DNA of 64,000 nucleotides from Orthonyx spaldingii (Eukaryota > Chordata > Aves > Passeriformes > Orthonychidae), in the NCBI GenBank assembly GCA_013397795.1, contig VZTJ01002487.1:225076-289075 (forward strand), read 5' to 3'. The position numbers and the translations under genes are program-made. This document shows, piece after piece, positions 1 to 11,645 of this stretch. The notes under the pieces are model-generated. The model saw only the letters and a program-made list of their open reading frames with translations. It was not told the origin of the DNA and did no database searches. Numbering within the stretch: the stretch's first letter is position 1; each line of letters begins with the position of its first letter.

Positions 1-3000
1 AAGCACCACTCTTTCAAGATGTAGGATCATGACTGATAAAGTCACTGTTCCTTGTGCTTGGGCACATGCGAGGCCTCAGATGAATAACTATTTCTCGATC
101 ATGGCACTAGAATTTCAGAAGATACAAACAAGTTGGAGAGAGTAGAGGGACTGATTAAAAAGGAGGTACGAGGAGGTTTACAGAAAGCAGTAAATGAATG
201 CAACTTCAATGCCTGTGATTAAGCAAAGAAGCACAAAATAACAGTGTTCAATCACCATACAAAATAGACAATGATCAGTTGTTCTCTGTTTCCTTTACCA
301 GTTAGAGAAGCTAACTTCATTTACAGCAAAGATGATTTAGATTAGGCATTAGGAAATCTTTCAGGACACAACTATACATTGGAACATACACTGGAATTTT
401 CATCACCCTAAGCTTTTAAGAACGTATTACACAAATACCTCTTGGGAAGAGAATAGGAAAACATCCCAGCACACAGCCAGCCAAATGGGTCTAATACGTA
501 AGAGGATAAAAACAAAGCACTCCAGAAAGGGAGCTCTAATTGAAACGGAGACTCTCATCTCCAACAAGCAAGAAGACAGATGCTGTGAGATAGTAACACC
601 CACTAACAGCTGTAAAATTATTGCAGTACTGCAAACTTCTTCCAAGAACTGTTCCTCACACCAGAAGTGTGTATGCTTATGGTGGTATGGTGTAGGGCAA
701 CCTGGCTCAAACCGCCTTCTCTGTCACTGAGCTCTTGGTATAAATTCATTACAGAATATGGTAGGAAACATGAACAACATTCTAAGTTCAAACTACACTA
801 GAATTCACTGTCAGAAGTGGTCTGGATCCCTGGAACACTCATTAAAAAAACATATGACACAGCTGATCACAACTGTGATCAGTTTCATGAACAACAGAAA
901 AAAAAAAGAAAAATGCCATTTGTTTAATCTGATTTTTCTAACTTAATTCTGAATTACATTCACGTTCCCTACTTAATTACTACTATTATTTAAAAATTCA
1001 GGTTTCTTGGGGGTGAGGTGGAAATTATTTATGCTTCTAGTATCTACATAGCTCCTGGTAAAATCAAACCACTTCCCCAGCTACAAAAACCCAGATGTAT
1101 TTAGAAAGCAAATTCCAAGCTTTAGCAGTTTGGAAGGCATAAGGAAGAAAGCAGTGGTGAGGGGCGACTGACACCTTTTGCTAAGATTAAAAACTGGGAT
1201 TATATTCATTCTTTGCAGATGAGACAGAGCTATTTTACAGGCTGCCTTATAACACGAAACTTGTGCATGTTGAAGTATAATATCATTACAAGAAATAACT
1301 CACAAGATATTTACCAATTCTGACTCCAAACAGCATATGAAGTTAATTGTTGTACTTTATCACTGTGATAATTTTTAAAAGCAACTCTAAATTACTAACC
1401 TAAAATAAAAATTGACTATATACACATGTAAAATTTATCTTTGATGTGCAATTTAAATAAACTAGAAAATCTCATGCAGAAAAAAATTAGAATATTGCTA
1501 ATAATTGAAGAAGTTACAGAAAACCATTTGAGTCTGGATCCAAGCCCGTTTAAGTCAATTGAAATAACACAGTCGAAATACATGAGCTTTAGATCTGGTG
1601 TTTGGAATTGTCCTGAGAAAGCAAGTAAATTACCATGTTTTCCATAGCAGTTTTCTTCATCTCTATCCATGTTACTGTACCTGGATCAGTTGAGCAAGCT
1701 GTCTGTGTGAGATACTGTGTACTTCTGTGGTGCTAGATAGCACACTTTCCCCAGCAAGCAGAGATACACAAAAATACTATTTAAATAGATTTAAAAATAA
1801 AGTTGATTGTCAGGGACTTCTCCAACCAGAACAGAAATTCACAAAGTAGGCAGGCCTTTCTGTGAATAGAAAGTTATCACTGAGTGCCTTGTCCACCTAC
1901 CCAAGCCAGTCTGAACAAAGAGGAATGACTCTTATCAGCTTGTATTAACGCACACTGTATATGCAGAAAGGAAAACGGCTGCACCTGAATATCATTTGTG
2001 AAATAAACATATGGAAGTCAATACAACCAGAAAAAATCCTGATGATTTGCTAACTGAAAATAAGGTATAACACTGTTGGCTACATTTTTGTAGCCTGTGC
2101 TAATGTGACAGTAAATAGTCTTCACATGCCACAGGTGGCCACAGTTTTCCTCCTCTTTACATATGACTAGCACCCCAAAGTTCAAGTTATGTAAGTCTAA
2201 AATGTAAACTGTCTGCTATATACCAAATTTCCAGTCTTGTCAAGTGGAAATCTATCTGTAGAAGCAGTCATAATTTACTAAATTATTTTCTTACTAAAAT
2301 GTACTTTTTGTATTTCTGCACAGCACAAAAGCATTAGAAGGTCTCAGCATTGTTACATTGATACTGTAATGCTTTTATAGTGAAACGAAGTACAAGGCAT
2401 TATACTCAGCACGTGAATCAGAAAGTCTGAGGCAATCTCTCCTTTGAAACCACAAAGGAACAGAATCTACCTATGGTGATCCTGACCAGAAAGAAATTTC
2501 CATTCTCTATGGAATATGATTAAAACACAAATTGCAGAATTCTGCAATGAGAAATGTGTACACTCGTATATGCACTCCTACAACAACGTACAAGACAGGG
2601 CTGAACTACATGCTGGAACAACAAAAACAACATTTTTAAGTCAGCCCTGTCGCTGCATAGTACGCAATGACAAAGAAGAATACTCTCATATGACAGGAAA
2701 CCAGTGATGCCTATGATATGAAGTCACAGCCCATTTTGTTATTACAGAACTTAGCAGCAATGTTCTAATGTTTACTGAATGAGATATTTAGTGTAACCAG
2801 TATCAGGCAACCAAGGCAAAAGTAACACGTTGAGGACACAGACTGATCTCCTGCAAGATACTAACTGTTGACTGAAGTCTCATACTTAGCTGCCTCCCAA
2901 GACTTCCTGTCACTTAGGCAAATGAAAAAAAATAGAAATGTAGTGAAGCCAAATGATTGATTTTACTGTGCTCCCACTCAAGCTTGCACCTCTGTGAAAG

Positions 3001-6000
3001 GCTGCTTCACTAAATCTCAATATAGTAAAGGAACAGAAGGCGCTGAACAGACAGTGCTAAGCAAAAAATGCACACTAACCAACACGCATTTGGTCAGCAA
3101 TATATTACTCATCTCCAATAAAATGCTGTTTCTAGTTTGGTAATTATTAGTTTCTTCAGGTTTCTTCCCTGGTGTTTAGTCAACAATTACATGTGCCTGT
3201 GACTAGAATAGCTACAACTTTTTAAGAGAATAGTATTTTTATTAGCAAGCCTTTGGAGCTGCATGTGTAGGCGCTGCTTCCCTCTACTGGAGCACATCAG
3301 TCAGTTCAAGTAATTCAAAGCACTGCTAGGAAAGGCCTCAACAACACCAGTGCTTCCTTTAGGGCACGTGCACTCAAGCTGCTAATTTAATGCTCAAAGA
3401 TGCAAGTGCACAAGACAACGAATTAGGCTGCTAACAAATGCACGGGGTGTAGCAGGATTGAAAGAGGTTCATCCCAGTTATGTTTCTCTAAAAAATCACA
3501 TTAAGATTTTGATGTTTCTGCCCATCTGTTCTGGGTAGGATTACCAAAAAAAAAACTCAACGCAAGTTCCTGCACAACTGATCTATCCCTTCCAGAAGCA
3601 GAAACTTCTTGAACATATATAAAAGCCTAACCTTTGAAAGGTTTATAGTCTTAATTTTGCAAAGAACCCAAATAAATGTTTGAAATGTACTGCTGTTTAG
3701 TGGTAGTCAATTTAATTTTACTTAGGAGATTTTTTTTTAGACAAACTTAAGGTATGTTTTAAGCCACATGTAATATTTCTTATGGAGACACAGCCTAATA
3801 ATCCTACTAATGTAAAACAACACATTATTACTATAAGACACAAAGGTGTTGAAGCAGTCTATTAAGTCAAAACGTCGACATTAATTAAAAAAAAACTCTT
3901 TGAGTAAGTCTTGTACCTGGTTTACCAGCATCCTAGGGGTTTTTTCTCATTGAAAGATTCAAGTATAACTTATTTCCTATAAGATCATGCACACGTAAAT
4001 TGTAATTATAATAAAAGTATACTTATGATTCCTCTCCTGTGTAATAAATCATACTAAATGGTAGCTACCTTTGAAACATCTTTGATGTGCCAGTATAAAT
4101 CTTTCTGGACTGCCATTATACTATTGATACTGGCTCATGACTTGCAAAAAATGGAAGGGTGATGAGAGAAGAGGAGTGGTAGATGAGACAAATAAGTCAC
4201 TTTATCACTTAAGTGTCCTTTTCTTTACATAGCTGCAAGGACACACATCTTAATGTGACAGTCAGCTTCCACCCACACTTAGTCCAAGTTTCAAAAGTGA
4301 CTGTCACTGACTTACAGTGGAGCTGAGGGCATTCAGCACTGCTCACAAACTAAGTGACACTGCTACAAGTCTTACCAAAGGACAGAATAAAGGAAGAGGA
4401 GGTAAAAAACACAACACAGTGAAATGCAAGGGTTTAAAGTTTCAAGCAGATCAAACTACTATGTACTGTTTATTTTTACCCATCACTCAGACTGCTTTGC
4501 TTCCCAAGCAGTCCAGGTCATGTGCACTACATAAAGAGAATTGCCCAGGAATCCTGAGGTCAGTAACAGTTCAGTGGGGAAGGCTGATCATTCTTCTATT
4601 ATGGTTAAAAAATCAAGCACTAAATCAGACCCTAAGGATTAAATTATTATCATTGCATTCTCCTAATTAGCCATGTATCTGAAGAAATATGATGTACTCC
4701 GTGACATAGCCACAAGACAGAGTGAACGACAACACATCATACTCCCAGATGACTACCAGTGCAAAGACTGTGCAATGTTTTTTCCTGATGGTGACTGTTC
4801 AATTAACATGCTGCCCATGTTCACTTAACATTAGACAAAACATAACCAGCATGATATAATCAAATGTCAAAGGTCCACATCTAACATTCCTCTAATATTA
4901 GTGACAGCACAGGCTATTAGGCAGGTATTGAAATATGCCAGTTGTCAATTACCCTCAGAAAGTGGACTGAAAATGTATACAGTTAATGTATTACAAGCAA
5001 ATTATCATTGAACTGCAATTCTGCCATGCGATCAAAAACACCTATAGCTAGTGGAAGTTTTACAGTTCTCTGAACAACAAACATAACATTCTCAGCAGTT
5101 TGGGTCACGTACAGAACTTCATTACAGTTTCCATTTCAATAAGCTTATTCGCTGTTCCCCCAAATTCTTCTTTGGAGCTGAAATTCTGTTATTTTTTTTC
5201 CCAGCTTCCATTTCTTACTCTTTTTCTGGGACTAATGCAGTGACAAGTTTCATGGAATTTCAAAGCAAAGACAAAGTTGCCAAGATAATTCTGAAATGGC
5301 ATGATGTGCGCGAAGAGTACTTGTCTACAAACTCAACTATTCCGCGAGATATTTTTTTCAGAGTGAGGCTGGGCTGAGGATACTGGTGAATTCTAGAATG
5401 AAGCAAGTTCTGTTTGTTAGTTATGTTTGATGTGACTGTTTTGTTAAATATTTCTTTTTCCCAACATTCTGATGTATTATCCAGCTAGAAAGGGTTCTTG
5501 GTCTTGAAACACACTGTCATGCTTTAGAAAAAACAGCATCTAAAATACAATCTCTGACAATGCTTTACCCAGAAAAAGGCATATTTTGAAATAATCAGAT
5601 GCTTCCTACCCAGGATCAGAAAATGCCAGAGTTTTCTGTTTCTAGGCTGCTTTACTCCAGCTGATCTAGAATGACAGATGGCAGCTAACTATTTTCTTCT
5701 CCTAGCAGAGTTTTATACCGTTATGTATCATTGCTTTATACCATTACGTATCATTGCAACCTTTTCTAGTTATGCTGTAAAATGCTGCATGCAGATACCA
5801 TACCAAGACCTCTTCTATAAAACATTAAAATAGCACTTTTACAATCTCAGAGGGAGGGTATTATCTTCAACATCTACCATTAATAACTACAACATGGCAC
5901 TGTTGCTACTGGGAAAAAAAGTGCAACTATACACATTTTTTACATACAAAAATGCCAGGTGGATGAAACAAGACCTGGATTATTCTGGACTTTGTGTACA

Positions 6001-6749
6001 TCATCTATCTATCTGCCACTATTTTATTTGTACAAATGCATTCAATTACTTTGAAAGCAAAAGAACAGTCAGATTCACAACCTTATGAATAAACTAGTGT
6101 CTAATTCACAAAAGCCACGTTGAAACTGCAGTAATCAGAGCCTTAACTGCAATGCATAATTTTGAAGATCTGTCTCTCTGTACACTAGGCCTTTTCTAAT
6201 GGCTGTGTATTAAACCAAGAATGGCCAATAGTTGCCTGTATTTGTTTAATGAGCTGACAATTTTTTTGAAAGCTAGACATTGAAAATCCTAATGTAACAC
6301 GTTGATACAATGCCCAGTATAAAATGAACATAGTTATCATGTGTCTCAAGTTGTTCCATAATTCCAAAATTTTTCAGTCATTATTATTTACATAATTCTC
6401 ACAATAATAAGATACAGTTCTATCTTTTCTCTCCCCTCTTTCCCCCACAGCCTTTTTTAACATTTAAAAATGCAGCTTGTGTCTTGAGGACAATGTATCA
6501 GGCATTCAAATTTTAAAGACAATTACCTCTGTTTTGTCTCCCCTTTATGGTTCTTCATGTCTCGGAGACTCTGTGCCTGGTGTGCACTACCCTGTTCCTG
6601 ACGTAGCACACATGTACTACACTTTCACTTCAGCAGGAAGCGCCTGCTTAGCACATTCAGAAAATGGTTCACTTTTACAATTAGGACCCCATTATTAAGA
6701 GGAACTCTATTCCTGCAGGTAAACATAGGAATTTGAAAATAATCTTTAC
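1..6749. other. non-coding AT-rich stretch, no gene seen
   Basis: No open frame here has splice signals, codon use or residues that resemble a known protein. The frames present are short and random-looking. A perfect 8-bp inverted repeat with a 4-base loop lies at 863-882 (CTGATCAC / GTGATCAG). I recognise no mobile element. If the exon at 27287-27380 belongs to a minus-strand gene, this stretch is part of that gene's first intron. Confidence 0.6.
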
Positions 6750-7570
6750 ACAATCACAGAATGTGATGAGTTGGAAGGGACCCTCAAGGATCATCAAGTC
6801 CAACACCCAGCCCTGCATAGCACCATCCCCAAGAATCATACCACGTGCCTGAGACTATTGTCCAAATGCTTCTTGAACTCTGTCAGGCTTGGTGCTGTGA
6901 CCACTTCCCTGGGGAGCCTGTTCTGGCACCCAGCTACCCTATGGGGGAAGAACCTTTTTCTAATACCCACCCTAAACCTCCCCTAACGCAACTTCAGGCC
7001 ATTCCCTCGGGTCCTCTCACTGGGCACCAGAGAGAAGAGATCGGTGTCTGTCCCTCCTCTTCCCCTCACCAGGAAGCTGTAGACTGCAACGAAGTCTTCT
7101 CTCAGTCTCCTCTTCTCCAGGCTGAATAGACCAACTGACCTCAGTGGCTCTTCATATGGCTTCCCCTCAAGGCCCTTCACCATCTTTGTTGCCCTTCTTT
7201 GGATGCTCTCTAAGAGCTTAACATCTTTCTCATATTGTGGTGACCAAAACTGCACACCATACTCAAGGTGAGGCTGACACAGTGCAGAGCCGAGCAGAGC
7301 AGAGCAGTACAATCCCCTCCCTTAACCGGCTGGTGATGCTGGGCCTGATGCCCCCCAGAATATGGGTGGCTCCCCTGGCTGACTCAGAGCTCAACTTTCT
7401 GTCAACCAGGAGCCCCAGGACCCTTTCTACAGCACTGCTTTCCTGCATCTCACTCTCCAGTCAGTCCATACATCCAGTGTTGCCCATCCCAAGTGCAGAA
7501 TATGGCACTGTCCGTCGCTTGTCAAACTTCACATGGTTGGTGATTGCCCAGTCTTCCAGCTTGTCTTTTT
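6750..7570 (-). mobile_element. CR1 LINE, 3' end, minus strand
   Basis: Read on the minus strand this is the 3' part of an avian CR1 non-LTR retrotransposon: the end of the reverse transcriptase frame followed by the short 3' UTR. The minus-strand frame at 6983-7312 shows the CR1 C-terminal motifs HLEYGVQFWSPQ, QRRATKMVKGLE and LFSLEKRRLRED. The plus-strand left edge (AATCACAGAATG, then GTTGGAAGGGACC) is the complement of the usual CR1 tail. The copy is 5'-truncated, as most CR1 copies are, and its frame is broken upstream of 7312. A GAGCA-rich stutter lies at 7284-7310. Confidence 0.93.
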
Positions 7571-8335
7571 CACACAGCAACAACAAAACCTCTATCACTA
7601 TTATTACAAAATTAAATGAGTCTGATACTGAAATCAAATGGAAGGTGTAAAATAAATAAGACAACCTTTAGCTCTGGAACAAGTTATGATTTATTGTTAA
7701 GGGGAAAGCAGACTATTAATACCCTTTCAAAGTGCATTTTTGGGACTAACAAAATTTATACCACTAAGTCTTTAGCACAAGGTTCAAATTCCACAAAATA
7801 TTTACATCTAATGGACTCTGACCTTTGATAATTACTATAATTTTTTGTAAGATGGACACTTGGTCCTACGTGATTAATTACTCCAAAATGTAGACAATTC
7901 ATAGATTTTTCACAATTGTCCATCAAGAACTAAAAAAAATAATAATTTTAAATTGTCTTTTATTTTATATTAATTGTTATACTAACAAGTATCCACTGGA
8001 AAACAACTATTATAACCTGTTTAGAACCTTCCATTTAAAACATGTAGGAAATTTAAAATTTCTTTTAGATGCAAATAGAGTACTGGAAGTGGCATTACAA
8101 ATTATGTTTTTCCTTCTATTGAAGTAGAAGCATTTGAATAAGAACTTTGTAGCACAGGTCAGTTAAAAATCAGAGAAATTACATGTGATTATTCTGTAAA
8201 ATAAGTATACACATAAAGTTCCGCTTTTTAAAATAACATTAAGAAATCATAATTTTTTAAAAAAAATTGTAAGCCAGACATCCTGATTCACTCAAGACAA
8301 ACTACTATCTCTCATGCTTTGTTTTTCAATAGAAT
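7571..8335. other. non-coding AT-rich stretch
   Basis: This is very AT-rich sequence between a CR1 copy and a CpG-rich block. No gene or repeat family was recognised. It contains several A/T homopolymer runs. Confidence 0.55.
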
Positions 8336-8795
8336 ATACAAATATCCACTCCCACAGTCCTTTGCGCTCTCTGCTCTGCCCCAGGCCTGGGCTCAGCACG
8401 GCCACGGGCCACGGGCCGCCCTCCGTCAGCCGTCTCTGGAGAGGCTCCGGAGCAGCGCCGTAGAGGCCTCAGCCAGGACCGACCCCGTTCGAGAGCCCCG
8501 CCCGAGCCGCAGCTCGGCCGTGCCCTCGCCAGGCACAGTCCAGGCCGCTTCGCGCTCCCGCCCGACGCCACGGAGTCGTCCTACCCTGCTCAGCCCACCG
8601 GGCCCCTGTCCCGCTCTACCCTGCCCGCAGCACCGGTCCGGCGCCAGCCCTGCCGCCCAGCCGCACGCTACCGCGGGCCTGAGCTCTCTCGGACCTGCTG
8701 GCCGTGCTGGGCGCCATCCAACAGGCCCCGGCCTGCCAGCCCAGCCCCGGCACTCGTGGCTCAGCTCCCGCGGCAAACCTTGGTCTGGCAGCAGG
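8336..8795. promoter_or_regulatory. orphan CpG-rich island
   Basis: About 460 bases of very GC-rich, CpG-dense sequence with abrupt AT-rich borders on both sides. It holds long overlapping open frames on both strands, which is the normal artefact of GC-rich DNA, and none of them resembles a protein I know. It could be an alternative promoter of a minus-strand gene that begins near 27-29 kb, an unannotated non-coding promoter, or a GC-rich inserted sequence. No TATA box, clear donor or transcript start can be assigned. Confidence 0.5.
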
Positions 8796-9221
8796 GTGGT
8801 TACATAGAGAGTGACTAATTAATTTTTCTCAAAGAACGATGTAACATTAGTTCAAGCATATTTAACATTAATAAAACATTTTCTCTCAAAAGAATATCCT
8901 CCACAACTGAAGGGTTGTTGAATACCAATAGATCATGTCTGCAGAGCAGTGTCTGGTAAATTACGCTACATAAAGCTGGACAATTTAACATATGACATGC
9001 TGATAGTTCAAGGCATTTCCAAAGCTAGAAAATGCCTTACTTTGCCTTTACAAAGGACGTTGTTTGAACCAAGCACCCACAGTTTCAGTGAAAGTCCTGC
9101 TGCCCAAATGCGTGACCAAATTTTGCCCTTGGTTACTAGTATTCAGTATATTAGAATACAAAAATAAAACCACGGGGATGGGGATTTGGTGAGTCGTGAC
9201 TAATGCTGCTTTAAAAGAGGT

Positions 9222-9346
9222 TAAAATTTATGTCTATTTAACACTGTACATAAGATGCATTATTATGAATGCCTGTCTTTCTGTACAGTCTCTGTACAGC
9301 ATACTGTCTGGTATAATGAACAAAGCACCAGCTCTCCCTGGTAGTT
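9222..9346 (+). repeat. 125-bp direct repeat, copy 1
   Basis: Matches 11451-11575 at 124 of 125 positions; the only difference is A at 9330 against C at 11559. The match begins with TAAAATTTATGTC and ends with CCCTGGTAGTT, and stops sharply on both sides. The two copies are 2.23 kb apart and in the same orientation. No coding content or known repeat family was recognised. Confidence 0.95.
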
Positions 9347-10006
9347 TCTGAACTATTAGACACATAGTGACAATTAAGAGTTTGTAAGGCTATGTTAATT
9401 AGATTCAGTATTTTAACACGTGGGCACATTTTCATTTATTTTGCCTTCATTTCTGAGACTTCTGCCACTTACTGCAAGATGTGCTCTATAGTCTCAGCAG
9501 TGTTAACAATAGCTCTGTGTCTGGAACAGTGAATATATTCTCAAAATGATAATACAGGCAGATGTAATTCAAGAATTTATTTGAGCAAATACAGTTGTTT
9601 AGTCAGAATTCACCCTTTATTCCAAGTTTTTTCAGTTATTAATAAAAAGAGACTTCCACTGTGCTCTCTATTTTGTCTCCATTAAAAAAAATACTCTGGA
9701 ATCAAAAGCTTGACTTTACACAAAGCCAAATGTGTTCTTAGACATAAGAAGAGGACTGTGACCACTAATGTTTTCTGTTTCTATAGGCTTCTAAAGCAAC
9801 AACGTATTATGCTAAGTTGGTCTGCATCCTTTCAGCCAGGTTCTATTCCTAGGACTGTTAGCAAATAAATAATCCAACATTAGTTACAAGTTGTTATTCC
9901 TCAAAGGCACTTGTTGGCATTTCCAACATACACATTTAATGAGAGATTGTTACACACTAATACAGAAAACAATGTCTCCATACATTTCATTATTAGGTGT
10001 TATAAC

Positions 10007-10022
10007 AAAAAAAAAAAAAAAA
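10007..10022. repeat. poly(A) run
   Basis: A 16-base A homopolymer. No retroposed sequence is recognisable upstream of it, so it may be simple low-complexity DNA. Confidence 0.8.
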
Positions 10023-11450
10023 TTATTTGAATGGTGATCTGAAAACTGTTTGAATAATTTTGGATGTAAGAGAACTAAGTCTAGAAAATTTCACGTTCGC
10101 TAGGTATCTGTAAAAACTGATACACAGTGACTTCTAAACCTGTACACAGACTAACTTGCAATGCTACTATACCGAGCACTGTGCGTTATGAGAAAAGTCT
10201 TTCTAGGAAACAATCTGTTTCTGCTGAAGGTGTCAAGTTAGTGTCTAAAGCACAGAACTGGCTCAGATTCCCCCTCCAGTTCAACAGGAAAAAGCATGAT
10301 ATGCTCAATGCATGAGACTAGGTTTGTTATAACTAGCTTGCAGATTTTCCAGTTTGTGATGGGTAACCTAACCCTAATTTGGAACTTGTTTTCTATTGCT
10401 GTTGGTGTATCAATTTAGAACAAAACAACTGAAAAGTATAATCCTAGATGGAAATCCACAGACACAGTGGCATAAATAACAGTCCCGAATGCTTAGTCTA
10501 GACTGACATTATTATAGGACTAAAACTCATATATATGAATCATTAGATGTGTATCAGCTATATGTGGAATTAATGAAGACATGACTACAAAAGATAAAAT
10601 CCTCTGGGAACGTTTCTACAAGGTTTCTTGTTGTTCAAAAGAAAGGGTACTCAGTGATAACCCAGCCCACTATCTGCTTCATTATAGGAATGGGCCATGG
10701 GCCTTGGTAGCATCTTAAAAAGTGTTCAGGATGCAAAAGCTGGGCATTTGGTTAAATACAGGTGCTGCATCAGACCCTCACTGTTTTCTAAGAGGGAAGA
10801 GATATTCTTACAGACTTCACAGCAGCTCTAGAATACAACACACTTGTTCTACATAAATGACAAGAAAAGTGTATTCCAGCTGCTGGAGGGAGAGAGAGGA
10901 AGGAAGGAGAAAATTGAAGCCCACTGTGGATGTGAACATTTAATGTGAATGTTTAACACATGAATATTTAACAGACGGACAAGTAACTTGTGTAGAAGAA
11001 ACATCTCAAAGACAAATCAAAACGAGACCAAATTAGGAGGCAAAAAATGATTTGGGGAGATTCTCGGAATACGTATTAATCTTAGCAGCACTGAGAAACC
11101 TTTTAAGAGAGTTGTGAAAAAATATGAGCAATGGAAGCCATATGACTAAGAATCTGATTTACTCTGATGAAAGATCAGAAAATTTCTTCCCAGTCTCAGA
11201 AGCAGAACAAGTCTCACCTCCTTGTAAAAAGTCACAAAAATCGAGCATGTTACTGTCCTAGACTCAGCTTTACGCACTGCAGATGTGCTTTAACATTTTA
11301 AGAATAACAGTAAGCAATAAAATCATAATGTATATAAGAATTTGTTGAATGGAAGTTCTGGTACTATTTTCTCAGCTGAAAATGTTGGGCCCAGATGCCT
11401 AAAAGTTAGTCTCTGGTTTAATCTCCAACTTATTCCTAGAAATTGATGTC

Positions 11451-11575
11451 TAAAATTTATGTCTATTTAACACTGTACATAAGATGCATTATTATGAATG
11501 CCTGTCTTTCTGTACAGTCTCTGTACAGCATACTGTCTGGTATAATGAACAAAGCACCCGCTCTCCCTGGTAGTT
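11451..11575 (+). repeat. 125-bp direct repeat, copy 2
   Basis: Second copy of the unit at 9222-9346, with one mismatch (C at 11559). It is followed at once by a low-complexity AATATT/TAATATTTGG tract (11574-11640) that copy 1 lacks. This suggests that copy 2 is the derived one, or that the join is an assembly effect. Confidence 0.95.
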
Positions 11576-11645
11576 AATATTAATATTTGGTAATATTAGT
11601 ATTTATTCTTAATATTCTTAATATTTGGTAAATATTAAGAACCAC
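11576..11645. repeat. AT-rich low-complexity tract
   Basis: Repeated TTAATATT and ATATTTGGTAA words, partly palindromic, directly abutting the second copy of the 125-bp repeat. Confidence 0.7.

Noticed and set aside
4317..4670. 117-codon plus-strand frame
   Set aside because: No recognisable domain, low-quality composition and no CpG island or splice signals nearby.
10366..10378. Telomere-like CCTAACCCTAA
   Set aside because: Fewer than two full units, expected by chance, not an interstitial telomere array.
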